A stretch of 30,649 nucleotides of DNA from WYZ-LMO11 sp964617245 (lineage in GTDB: Archaea > Thermoproteota > Methanomethylicia > Methanomethylicales > Methanomethylicaceae): the NCBI GenBank assembly GCA_964617245.1, contig CAZTWF010000059.1:1-30649 (forward strand). The letters are read 5' to 3'. The first letter of the stretch is position 1; each line of letters opens with the position of its first letter. This document shows, piece after piece, positions 7,520 through 16,194 of this stretch. A model generated the notes under the pieces. The model saw nothing but the letters and a program-made list of their open reading frames with translations. It did no database searches and was not told the origin of the DNA. The position numbers and the translations under genes were made by a program.

Positions 7520-8071
7520 ATGATAAGTAAAAAAAGAATAATTGTATTAAGACTTGGACATAGACCTGAAAGAGATAAAAGAATTACAACTCATGTTTGT
7601 TTAGTAGCACGTGCTTTTGGTGCAGAAGGAGTTTATATCTCAGGAATAAGAGATGAGTCTATAAAGCAAAAGATAGAAAATATTTTAAAAAATTGGGGAG
7701 GAAAATTTTGGATCGAATTTATTGATAATCCTTTGGATTTATTAAGAAATTGGAAGATGAAAGGAAATATAGTAGTCCATTTAACTATGTATGGTATGCC
7801 TATAAGTAAGACAATAGATAAAATTCCAAAAGATAAAGAAATTTTAGTAATAGTTGGAAGTGAGAAAGTTCCAAAAGAATATTATTATGAATCTGATTAT
7901 AATATTGCAATTGGAAATCAGCCACATTCAGAAGTTTCAGCATTAGCAATATTTTTAGATAGAATGACTAATGGGGCTTGGGAATATTTAAAATTTCCAA
8001 ATGCTAAATTAATAATTGTACCATCAGAAAAAGGGAAAAAAGTATTAAGAAAAGTGAATGATAATGCCTAG
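7520..8071 (+). CDS. trm56: tRNA (cytidine(56)-2'-O)-methyltransferase
   Basis: 183 aa SPOUT-class RNA methyltransferase. The archaeal aTrm56 enzyme methylates the ribose of C56 in the T loop using S-adenosylmethionine, which stabilises the tRNA elbow. The N-terminal RLGHRPERDKRITTHVCLVARAFGA motif block is characteristic, split here by short conserved steps. Later VVHLTMYG, IVGSEKVP and IAIGNQPHSEVSALA form the knotted cofactor-binding region. The length fits the family. The start ATG is about 25 nt after a TATA-like element. The 3' end overlaps the TFE gene by 14 nt, so the two are probably one transcript. Confidence 0.92.
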   Translation: MISKKRIIVLRLGHRPERDKRITTHVCLVARAFGAEGVYISGIRDESIKQKIENILKNWGGKFWIEFIDNPLDLLRNWKMKGNIVVHLTMYGMPISKTIDKIPKDKEILVIVGSEKVPKEYYYESDYNIAIGNQPHSEVSALAIFLDRMTNGAWEYLKFPNAKLIIVPSEKGKKVLRKVNDNA

Positions 8072-8567
8072 TAATTCCATAGTAGTAGATATAGTAAGAG
8101 AATTGCTTGGAGAAGATGCAGCAAAAATTATAAACATATTACTTGAAAAAGAAGAAACCTCAGATGATGAATTAATTCAAAGAACTAGTATGAAAATAAA
8201 TAATTTAAGAAAAATATTATATCAATTATTTGATAATAATTTTGTATCATATAGAAGAGAGAAAGATAAAGAAATTGGATGGTATAAATATTATTGGAGA
8301 GTAAATCCAACTACTATTAATATACTTGTAAATTCAATAAGAAAAAAAGTTTTATCAAAATTAAAAGATCGTCTTGAATATGAAATGAATAATATGTTTT
8401 TTGCATGTTCAGAACATCAAAAAAATAGATATACTTTTGAAGAAGCAATTGAATTGAATTTTCAATGTCCATATTGTGGAAAAAGACTTGATAATATTAA
8501 AAATGATGAAATAATAACAATATTGAAAATCAAAATTTCAGAAATAGAAAAGAAATTAGAAACGTAA
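8058..8567 (+). CDS. tfe: Transcription factor E, alpha subunit (TFE)
   Basis: 169 aa. It assists promoter opening by RNA polymerase, as TFIIE-alpha does in eukaryotes. Residues 1-90 form a winged helix with the EETSDDELIQRTSMKINNLRKILYQL-type helix-turn-helix (broken here for brevity into the EETSDDEL and NNLRKILYQL parts) and a WYKYYWRVN wing. A zinc-ribbon-like segment follows with RYTFEEAIELNFQCPYCGKRL. The first metal pair is CSEH instead of the usual CxxC, so one ligand may be histidine. Two starts are possible: ATG 8058 and ATG 8064, the latter preceded by GTGA at 8054-8057. It overlaps trm56 and is followed by tRNA-Val. Confidence 0.9.
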   Translation: MIMPSNSIVVDIVRELLGEDAAKIINILLEKEETSDDELIQRTSMKINNLRKILYQLFDNNFVSYRREKDKEIGWYKYYWRVNPTTINILVNSIRKKVLSKLKDRLEYEMNNMFFACSEHQKNRYTFEEAIELNFQCPYCGKRLDNIKNDEIITILKIKISEIEKKLET

Positions 8568-8599
8568 AACCTTTAAATCAGAAAAGAATATTATTTTCT

Positions 8600-8673
8600 G
8601 GGCCGATGGTCTAGCCTGGTAGGATACCGCCCTTACACGGCGGGGGTCGCCGGTTCAAGTCCGGCTCGGCCCA
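8600..8673 (+). tRNA. tRNA-Val(UAC)
   Basis: The acceptor arms GGGCCGA and TCGGCCC pair, with discriminator A at 8673. The anticodon stem CCGCC/GGCGG encloses CTTACAC, giving anticodon TAC. The T arm is GCCGG-TTCAAGT-CCGGC. There is no intron and no encoded CCA. A TATA-like CTTTAAATC at about 8571-8579 lies at the right distance upstream. The last 19 nt are antisense to the end of the MBF1 gene. Confidence 0.95.
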
Positions 8674-9143
8674 CTATCCTTTTTCTTTCCTTCTTTTACT
8701 ATAGCTATATCTCCTAATGTCAGATTTGTATTAGGAATATTTAATTCAGTAATTCTTTCAATTTTTGTTCTTAAAGAAATTTTCAATAGTTTTTCTATTT
8801 TTATTAATAAATCACATGGGGGATAAATTTCATTATTTTCTATTCTTCTAATAACAGATTCTTTTTCTCCTAATTTCTTTGCAAATTCTTCTCTTGAAAT
8901 ATTTAATTCTTCTCTTCTTTTTCTTATAATTTCTCCAAAATTTTCTATTATCTCTTCTTCAATTTCCTTTTTTGAACTATTAATTACTGGTTTTGATCTT
9001 GACTTTAATATTGGCTTTTTTACTTTCTTTTCAATTACAATTGTACCAAATCTTGAACAATCTCTACATACATTTAATATAGAATTATCAATTTCAATTT
9101 TTATTGGATTAGTAATCTTTCTTCCACATATTTCGCAATTCAT
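8655..9143 (-). CDS. mbf1: Multiprotein bridging factor 1 homologue (aMBF1)
   Basis: 162 aa. An N-terminal zinc ribbon (CEICG at the start, then VCRDC) is followed by a basic linker rich in lysine (residues about 40-70) and a helix-turn-helix of the Cro/XRE type (IIRKRREELNISREEFAKKLGEKESVIRRIEN, positions about 72-105, given here as its two halves RREELNISREEF and KKLGEKESVIRRIEN). This order is the archaeal MBF1 layout; MBF1 is associated with ribosomes or basal transcription in archaea. The last six residues and the stop are encoded within the complement of tRNA-Val, which is unusual. The gene is divergent from PAN. Confidence 0.88.
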   Translation of the reverse strand: MNCEICGRKITNPIKIEIDNSILNVCRDCSRFGTIVIEKKVKKPILKSRSKPVINSSKKEIEEEIIENFGEIIRKRREELNISREEFAKKLGEKESVIRRIENNEIYPPCDLLIKIEKLLKISLRTKIERITELNIPNTNLTLGDIAIVKEGKKKDSGPSRT

Positions 9144-9197
9144 AAAAAGCCCTGTCTATTAAATTATTCTTAGTAGTAAATAAATATTGGGATAGTT

Positions 9198-10350
<1,153 letters not shown>

Positions 10351-10358
<8 letters not shown>

Positions 10359-10836
10359 TTGTATAACAAAAGATGAATTAATAAAAATAAGAGCAATTGC
10401 AGATATTCAATTTGGAAAAGGATGTGGAAAAGTTCTTTTTCCAGAAGAAGTGATGGTAATAAAATCTAAAAGGACAGGAAAAATAAAGAATATATATTAT
10501 AATGGAAAATTGATAGCAACTTTAAGAACAAATGATGGTTATTTAGCATTAAGTATAGAAGGTGCAAAACGACTTATTTCAATATTACCATATCCAAAAT
10601 ATAGAGTAATTGCAAAAGATGAAGTTGTAGAATTCTTAAAAAAAGGAAGAAATTTATTTTCAAAACATGTAGTAGATTGTGATAAAGAAATAAGACCAGG
10701 AGAAGAAGTAATTATAATAGATTCGAAAGAAAATGTTATTGCTGTGGGAAAATCTTTATTGAATGGATATGAAATGGGACGATTTAAAAATGGAATTGCT
10801 GTAAAAGTAAGGAGTGGTATAGATGAAGAGGATTAG
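10351..10836 (+). CDS. PUA-domain RNA-binding protein related to the C-terminus of archaeosine transglycosylases
   Basis: 161 aa from ATG 10351; an in-frame GTG at 10342 would add three residues. The first half has IADIQFGKGCGKVLF and LIATLRTNDGYLALSIEGAK, and the second half, a PUA domain, has VVDCDKEIRPGEEVIIID, VIAVGKSLLNGYEM and GIAVKVR. This matches the C2/PUA part of archaeal tRNA-guanine transglycosylase and archaeosine synthase proteins, here standing alone without the catalytic barrel. It presumably binds tRNA or rRNA. It is flanked by PAN and NAC and overlaps both, so the three are expected on one transcript. Exact role unknown. Confidence 0.78.
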
Positions 10837-11164
10837 TCCAAGAGAAGCTAGAAGATTAATGCAAAGAATGGGAATGGAAGTAGAAGAAATACAAGGAATT
10901 GAAGAAGTAGTATTTATAATGAAAGATAAAAAAATTATAATAAAAAATCCACAAGTTATGATTATGAAAATAGGAGGACAAAAAATCTATCAAGTAATTG
11001 GAGAAGAAAAGGAAGAAAAGGAAGAAGAAAAAATCGAAATTCCCGAAGAAGATATACAATTAGTAGCTGCACAAACAGGAAAAAGTTTTGAAGAAGCTAA
11101 GAAAGCATTAGAGATTACAAAAGGAGATATTGCTCAAGCTATAATATTACTAACTTCAAAATAA
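10823..11164 (+). CDS. nac: Nascent polypeptide-associated complex protein (aNAC)
   Basis: 113 aa. Archaeal NAC is a homodimeric ribosome-bound chaperone contacting emerging chains. The N-terminal segment ISPREARRLMQRMGMEVEEI leads into the NAC beta-barrel (about residues 20-65), followed by an acidic, lysine/glutamate-rich linker and a C-terminal UBA domain (LVAAQTGKSFEEAKKALE, then GDIAQAIILL). Length is typical. GGAG at 10811-10814 is a plausible ribosome binding site eight nucleotides before the ATG. The start overlaps the PUA gene by 14 nt. Only one nucleotide separates its stop from the convergent nrdD stop. Confidence 0.95.
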   Translation: MKRISPREARRLMQRMGMEVEEIQGIEEVVFIMKDKKIIIKNPQVMIMKIGGQKIYQVIGEEKEEKEEEKIEIPEEDIQLVAAQTGKSFEEAKKALEITKGDIAQAIILLTSK

Positions 11165-11165
11165 T

Positions 11166-13442
11166 CTATAGAATAAAAGATTTTGAATTTGTTATAAACT
11201 CTTTTTCTTCTTGACTCCAAAATATAGATGGTTTATTTCTACCATATACCTTACTATATATTGCTAATTTATCTCCATCATATCCACAATTAGGACATCT
11301 AGAATAATTTCCATAATTTATAGATTTACATTTCCAACAATATGTATAATTTCTAGTAAATGTAAACATACCAAGTTTGGTTGTTTCTACAATTCTCTTT
11401 ATATAATTGGCTAACATTTCTTCTGTAGGATATGGTTCCTCAAGCCTGAAGTCAAATAAATGTCCTCCTTTAGTTAATATTTGAAATTCTTCTTCTATTC
11501 TCAATCTAGTTTTAAGCTCTATAGCCATATATAATGGAAGATTGGAACATTCTGTATAATATTGAATATCTCTAGCTTTAATATATCCATATTTAATATC
11601 TAGATTTAGTAGTCTTTTACCAACAGGCTCAAATATTATACTAGAAGGTAAGATTCTCATGGGTGTTCTACTACAATAATCTGAAATTATTGAAACAATA
11701 TTTTTTGCAAGCTTAAGTGCATCACTATCCTCTGAAATATCATTATCAGTATGATATTTTATTGCTTCATAAAGACCAATATAGCTTATTATTCCTGGAG
11801 ATGTTTTTAATCTAAAGTAATTACTTCCATTTATATTTTCTTTGAATAATGGAATTATACCATCTAATGAAATCATTTCTTCCATTACTTGTTTTTTTAT
11901 ATTTAATGCTTCTATTGCAATTTCCATTACTTCATATAATTTTTCTTTTAAACGTTCATCATCGCCTTTTGCTTCATAAGCAATTCTAGGTAAATTTATT
12001 GTAATATTATCTAATACACCAATTCTTAATGTATCACATTCCCAATTATTGACTGAATCTACTCGTGATAAATCTAAATTATATGAAACATTTTCAGTTT
12101 GCCATGGAGCTTCTTGATTTACAAAATATACATTGCCCCATTTTCTTGCTAATTTACATGCTTTTACTAGTATATCATAAAATTTATCAAATAATTTACC
12201 TTTTCTTCTAATTTTTATAAATAAAGCTGGATTTAATAATGGTTTTGAATTGCCATCTGTTTCAAACAAAACATCAATTAATGCACTATATATTTTAATA
12301 GATTCTTCAAAGAAATCCCCATATATATATTGTTTTCCATCTAATCCAATACATTTTACATTCTCTAGGAAATTAGGTATTCCAAATTCAAGTTCAAAAG
12401 AAACTTTTGGAATATGACTGCCTAATAATAAATTTAAATTAAAGATGGTTTCTTTAAGTAATTTCTTAATATTTTCTTCATCTAATCCTTTAGCAAATGG
12501 TGCTAAAAAGACATTAAAAAATGGAATTGATTGAGTAAAAGATACATATCCCATAGTTTGTCTTAATAAAGCATTTATAAGAAATAATACCTCTCTAAAA
12601 GTTAGTGGTTTATTAGGATAAGGAAGAACAAGATCATTTATAGACATTTTACTACTTATTATTGGTCTTATATCATGAAAGATATTTGCAGGTCTTAAAA
12701 CCCAATAATTAGCATTATTTAAATGAATCATACCACATAAATGTGCATCTGCAATAGTTCTAGGAAGAACTTTTAAAAGCATATATTCTTCAAGTACAGC
12801 ATCTCCAGCAATAGAATGTATTATTTCTGGAGAAGGATCTCCAAGTTTTGATGTATTCTTTATTGTAATTGTAACATCATAAACAGGTTGTCCAAGTCTA
12901 GTTAAAACATGTCTATATTCTTCAAGTCCTTTTTCTAAAAGAATAGCATTTACAAATTCTCTTATTAATGCAGCAGTTAGATATCTTATTTGTGATTTTT
13001 TTAATCTTTCTTCAGCTTCTTTTGATATAGTATCAGCTAATCTTCTTGGCATATTAGCTTCACGAACTAAAGCTTCTACAATCTTTTTTCTATCAAATGG
13101 CTCTATAGTTAAACTTGAAGTTCTTACTAACATTTCACTTTTTTCTTTACATACAAAGTCTTCAATATTATATACAAAATTTGAGACTTCTTGACCTAAT
13201 GATGTTAAATAATATTTTCCAGACGATTCATCTGATGCAATTAATCCAGATTCACTCAACATTTTAAGATGATAACCAAATTTTCCAGCATGAATTTTTG
13301 GATCCATTTGTAATTTCTCCATAATTTCAGTAAAAGAAAGAGGACCTTCTCTATTAATTAGTTTTAAAATCTCTATTCTAGTTTTATTTGAAAGTGATGA
13401 TAGAATTGACTCTAATGGACTTTCTTCTCGCAATTTTTTCAC
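11166..13442 (-). CDS. nrdD: Anaerobic (class III) ribonucleoside-triphosphate reductase with N-terminal winged helix and ATP-cone
   Basis: 758 aa, GTG start. Class III enzymes reduce NTPs to dNTPs under anoxia by a glycyl radical. Residues about 8-90 form an ArsR-like winged helix (NKTRIEILKLI, FTEIMEKLQ, YHLKMLSESGLI). Residues about 104-190 are an ATP-cone, the allosteric dNTP/ATP switch. The rest is the catalytic barrel, with WECDTLRIG containing a candidate active cysteine and ITINLPRIAYEAKGD. The C-terminal zinc site has C702, C705, C716 and C719, and the expected radical glycine is G734 in SKVYGRNKP, a divergent form of the RVxGY loop. No NrdG activase lies in this window. The gene is 30 nt downstream of the DUF35 gene and may have its own promoter. 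Confidence 0.9.
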   Translation of the reverse strand: MKKLREESPLESILSSLSNKTRIEILKLINREGPLSFTEIMEKLQMDPKIHAGKFGYHLKMLSESGLIASDESSGKYYLTSLGQEVSNFVYNIEDFVCKEKSEMLVRTSSLTIEPFDRKKIVEALVREANMPRRLADTISKEAEERLKKSQIRYLTAALIREFVNAILLEKGLEEYRHVLTRLGQPVYDVTITIKNTSKLGDPSPEIIHSIAGDAVLEEYMLLKVLPRTIADAHLCGMIHLNNANYWVLRPANIFHDIRPIISSKMSINDLVLPYPNKPLTFREVLFLINALLRQTMGYVSFTQSIPFFNVFLAPFAKGLDEENIKKLLKETIFNLNLLLGSHIPKVSFELEFGIPNFLENVKCIGLDGKQYIYGDFFEESIKIYSALIDVLFETDGNSKPLLNPALFIKIRRKGKLFDKFYDILVKACKLARKWGNVYFVNQEAPWQTENVSYNLDLSRVDSVNNWECDTLRIGVLDNITINLPRIAYEAKGDDERLKEKLYEVMEIAIEALNIKKQVMEEMISLDGIIPLFKENINGSNYFRLKTSPGIISYIGLYEAIKYHTDNDISEDSDALKLAKNIVSIISDYCSRTPMRILPSSIIFEPVGKRLLNLDIKYGYIKARDIQYYTECSNLPLYMAIELKTRLRIEEEFQILTKGGHLFDFRLEEPYPTEEMLANYIKRIVETTKLGMFTFTRNYTYCWKCKSINYGNYSRCPNCGYDGDKLAIYSKVYGRNKPSIFWSQEEKEFITNSKSFIL

Positions 13443-13472
13443 CGTTAAGAAAAAATAAGAAATAAAGGATAA

Positions 13473-13874
13473 TTAAATATTTTGAAAAATTGGTCTAAAT
13501 TTTATAGCATATTGTATTATTCCTGATTTACCATCTTCTGATACTTTTCTAAAAACTTGTTCTACTTCCATACCAGTTTTCAGTTCTTTTATATCAATAT
13601 CAGTAATTTGAGAAGAAATTCTCAAACCATTATCAAATTCTATTATTCCAACAATGTATGGTGTAGTATATTCAAAGCCAATTGGTGGATGTCGAATAAT
13701 ACTAAATGAAATTAATCGTCCTTTCTCTGGTATTATGTAGGTCTCAAAATCATTTTTTCCACAATATATACATTTTACTCTAGGAGGATAAATTATTTTA
13801 CCACAAGATTTACACTTTAAAGCTTCCATTCTTATTCTTTGAGGTATATTTCTCCAATATCTTGGAACAGACAT
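13473..13874 (-). CDS. DUF35 zinc-ribbon/OB-fold protein, thiolase partner
   Basis: 133 aa. A rubredoxin-like zinc ribbon has C21, C24, C35 and C38 (LKCKSCG and VKCIYCG), followed by an OB-fold (about residues 48-130). In archaea such DUF35 proteins bridge acetoacetyl-CoA thiolase and HMG-CoA synthase in one complex, letting the intermediate pass between them. Here it directly follows those two genes: its ATG overlaps the thiolase stop by one nucleotide (TAATG), with GAGGTG just upstream as the ribosome binding site. Strong context support. Confidence 0.9.
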   Translation of the reverse strand: MSVPRYWRNIPQRIRMEALKCKSCGKIIYPPRVKCIYCGKNDFETYIIPEKGRLISFSIIRHPPIGFEYTTPYIVGIIEFDNGLRISSQITDIDIKELKTGMEVEQVFRKVSEDGKSGIIQYAIKFRPIFQNI

Positions 13875-15031
13875 TATCTACACCTCTTTAATATAGTTAC
13901 ATATGAATTAGAAGCAACACCAGCCATATTTTGAGCAAGACCAATTTCAGCATCTTTTAATTGATTTTTTTCAGCTTCTCCTAGTAATTGCATTGTAATT
14001 TCAGCTATTTGATAAACTCCAGTAGCACCAACAGGATGTCCTCTTGATTTTAATCCACCACTTAAATTTACTGGTATTAATCCACCTGGTTCAAAAGCTC
14101 CATCATAAAGAAGTTTATCAAATTCACCTCTTTTGGAAAAGCCTAAAGCTTCTAAACATAATGCAGCTGTTATAGTAAAGGCATCATGTATTTCAGCTAA
14201 ATCAATATCAGAAGGAGAGACTTTTGCCATTTTATAGGCATTATTAGCAGCTATGAGAATAGATTTTAATAATAACAAATCTTCTCTTGATGCAATATCA
14301 ATAGTATCTGTAGCACCTCCTATTCCAGCTATTTCAACAAAACTATCACTATATTTTGAGGCATCTTCTAATGGACAAAGAATAACAACTGCTGCACCAT
14401 CACCAATTGGTGCACAATCATATAATTTTATTGGATCTGCAATATCTTCAGATTTTAAAACAATTTCTCTATTAATTTCAAATTGTAATTGAGCATATGG
14501 ATTCTTTGCACCATTTTTATGCATTAATACAGCAAAATCAGCAAAAGCTTCTCTTGGTACTTTATATACTTCCATATATCTTCTCATTATAAGTGCATTT
14601 AAACTAGCAAAAGTAATTCCATAAAAAAGCTCATATTCAAAATCTGCTGCTTTTCCAAGAGAGAAAGTAGCTTTTTTTCCAATACCATCAGTAAGTTTTT
14701 CTACACCACCAACTATAACAATATCAAAAATTCCTGAGCTTACTGCCATAAAGCCAGAAAGTATTGCTGCGCCTCCAGAACCACATGCTGCTTCTACTCT
14801 ATATGCCGGAATTGGAATCATACCAAGATGATCTGCAACTACAGTCCCTATATTATTTTGATCACATAAATCTGAGGCGCACATATTACCAACAAATATA
14901 GCATCTATTTTTGGTATATTGACTTTATTTATTGCTTTTAAAGTAGCTTCACTAAATAAATCTCTAATAGATTTATTCCAATGTCTATCAATTTTTGTCA
15001 TTCCATAACTTATTATGGCAACTCTTCTCAT
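13874..15031 (-). CDS. Acetyl-CoA C-acetyltransferase (archaeal thiolase)
   Basis: 385 aa. It condenses two acetyl-CoA to acetoacetyl-CoA, the first step of the mevalonate pathway. The nucleophilic cysteine is C83 in RVEAACGSGGAA. The C-terminal half shows AEIHDAFTI and SGGLKSRGHPVGATG, the histidine-containing active-site loops of the SCP-x-like archaeal thiolases. Length is as expected. An AGGTGAG ribosome binding site lies five nucleotides before the ATG. It follows HMG-CoA synthase by 8 nt and overlaps the DUF35 gene by one, so the three products are made together. Confidence 0.92.
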   Translation of the reverse strand: MRRVAIISYGMTKIDRHWNKSIRDLFSEATLKAINKVNIPKIDAIFVGNMCASDLCDQNNIGTVVADHLGMIPIPAYRVEAACGSGGAAILSGFMAVSSGIFDIVIVGGVEKLTDGIGKKATFSLGKAADFEYELFYGITFASLNALIMRRYMEVYKVPREAFADFAVLMHKNGAKNPYAQLQFEINREIVLKSEDIADPIKLYDCAPIGDGAAVVILCPLEDASKYSDSFVEIAGIGGATDTIDIASREDLLLLKSILIAANNAYKMAKVSPSDIDLAEIHDAFTITAALCLEALGFSKRGEFDKLLYDGAFEPGGLIPVNLSGGLKSRGHPVGATGVYQIAEITMQLLGEAEKNQLKDAEIGLAQNMAGVASNSYVTILKRCR

Positions 15032-15039
15032 AATCTCAC

Positions 15040-16098
15040 CTAAATTTTTCCTCTTAGTTTACAATAAATTGCATAATCAATTTTCTTTTTTCTTTTAATA
15101 TAATCCATAACTTTTGGAGCATTATCTCTTTTAGTAACAATACCATCTTGTACAATAAAACTAAAAGCATCACTACCAGCACCAGAACCATAGCTTACTA
15201 ATAGTATTCTATCACCTGGCATAGCAATATCTAATATAGCAGAAAAACCAGTCATTGAAGAACCAGAATATAAATTACCTATATATGGAACAATAAGTCC
15301 TTGTTCTATTTGCTCTCTATTAAAACCTAAGATCTTTGCTGCTTTTAATGGAAATTTTCCATTTGGTTGATGAAAAACAACATATTTAAAATCAGAAGGT
15401 CTTAATCCAAGTTCTTCCATTAATAATTTTGCTGCATAAATAGTATGTTTAAAATAAGCAGGATCTCCTGTAAAAGCTTCAGCATGAGAAGGATAGTTTT
15501 CTTTTGGTCTTCTCCAAAAATCAGGAGTATCAGTAACATAGGATACAGAACCTTCAAGTAGTGCTACTGGTTCTTTTTCATAATTTTTATTTCCAACAAT
15601 TATAGCAGTACCTCCACTTCCTGCAGAATATTCTAATGGATCTGCAGGTGCACCTTCTGCTATATCAGCACCAATTGCCATTCCATATTTTATCATATTT
15701 GATCCTACAAGAGCAATACAACATTGAAGACATTCTGTTCCAGCTTTACAAGCAAATTCAAAATCAGCAGCTAATACCCTTGGAGTTGCTCCTATTGCTT
15801 CAGCAACTATAGTACCAGTAGGTTTTACAGCATATGGCTTTGTTTCAGTTCCAACAAAAACTGCACCAAGTTCATTGGAATTTATTTTTGCTCTTTTTAA
15901 TGAATTTTTTGCAGCTTCAACAGCAATTGTTGCAACATCTTCATCAATTCCAGCAATAGATTTTTCATATATTAATAATTCTTGTTTAATATGATCTGCT
16001 GATGTGCCCCAAATTCTTGCAACTTCTTCAACAGGAAGTCTATAAATAGGTATATATGATCCCCAACCAGAAATGACTACATCTATTATTGGCCTCAA
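15040..16098 (-). CDS. Hydroxymethylglutaryl-CoA synthase
   Basis: 352 aa. It joins acetoacetyl-CoA and acetyl-CoA to HMG-CoA, the precursor of mevalonate and of archaeal isoprenoid lipids. The N-terminal VVISGWGSYIPIYRL is typical of the archaeal form. The nucleophile is C117 in FEFACKAGTECLQC; VVFHQPNGKFP supplies the histidine and asparagine of the active site, and YIGNLYSGSSM the glycine/serine loop. The start is TTG at 16098, backed by GGTGAT just upstream and by family-like N-terminal residues. The promoter region holds a perfect 21-bp inverted repeat. First gene of the HMGCS-thiolase-DUF35 set. Confidence 0.93.
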   Translation of the reverse strand: MRPIIDVVISGWGSYIPIYRLPVEEVARIWGTSADHIKQELLIYEKSIAGIDEDVATIAVEAAKNSLKRAKINSNELGAVFVGTETKPYAVKPTGTIVAEAIGATPRVLAADFEFACKAGTECLQCCIALVGSNMIKYGMAIGADIAEGAPADPLEYSAGSGGTAIIVGNKNYEKEPVALLEGSVSYVTDTPDFWRRPKENYPSHAEAFTGDPAYFKHTIYAAKLLMEELGLRPSDFKYVVFHQPNGKFPLKAAKILGFNREQIEQGLIVPYIGNLYSGSSMTGFSAILDIAMPGDRILLVSYGSGAGSDAFSFIVQDGIVTKRDNAPKVMDYIKRKKKIDYAIYCKLRGKI

Positions 16099-16136
16099 AA
16101 TATCACCACTTTATAAAAATTTAGAATATAGGATAG

Positions 16137-16194
16137 ATATAATATTTTCGTTTTTTGGCTATTTTTAAATCGACAAAAAACGAAAATATTATAT
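16137..16194. repeat. Perfect 21-bp inverted repeat (probable operator or hairpin) upstream of HMG-CoA synthase
   Basis: The left arm 16137-16157 and the right arm 16174-16194 are exact reverse complements over 21 bp; each contains AATATTTTCG or its complement. The 16-nt spacer contains a TATA-like word. The right arm overlaps the stop codon of the upstream regulator. It may be the binding site of that helix-turn-helix regulator, a transcript hairpin, or both. Confidence 0.85.
16161..16170 (-). promoter_or_regulatory. TATA-like element inside the inverted repeat, candidate HMG-CoA synthase promoter
   Basis: Read on the minus strand this is ATTTAAAAAT. A start about 26 nt downstream (near 16140) would give a leader of about 42 nt carrying the GGTGAT site before the TTG start. 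Another AT-rich word (AATATTATAT, near 16137-16146) could act instead, so the exact promoter is not settled. Confidence 0.4.

Noticed and set aside
8655..8700. Frameshift in MBF1 causing the odd C-terminus
   Set aside because: The frame is continuous and in phase with the conserved domains; a longer native tail is just as likely. Kept as an observation, not called a pseudogene.
10856..11059. Open frame on the minus strand inside NAC, rich in Phe and Tyr
   Set aside because: It is the mirror of lysine- and glutamate-rich codons of the NAC gene; the composition is not protein-like.
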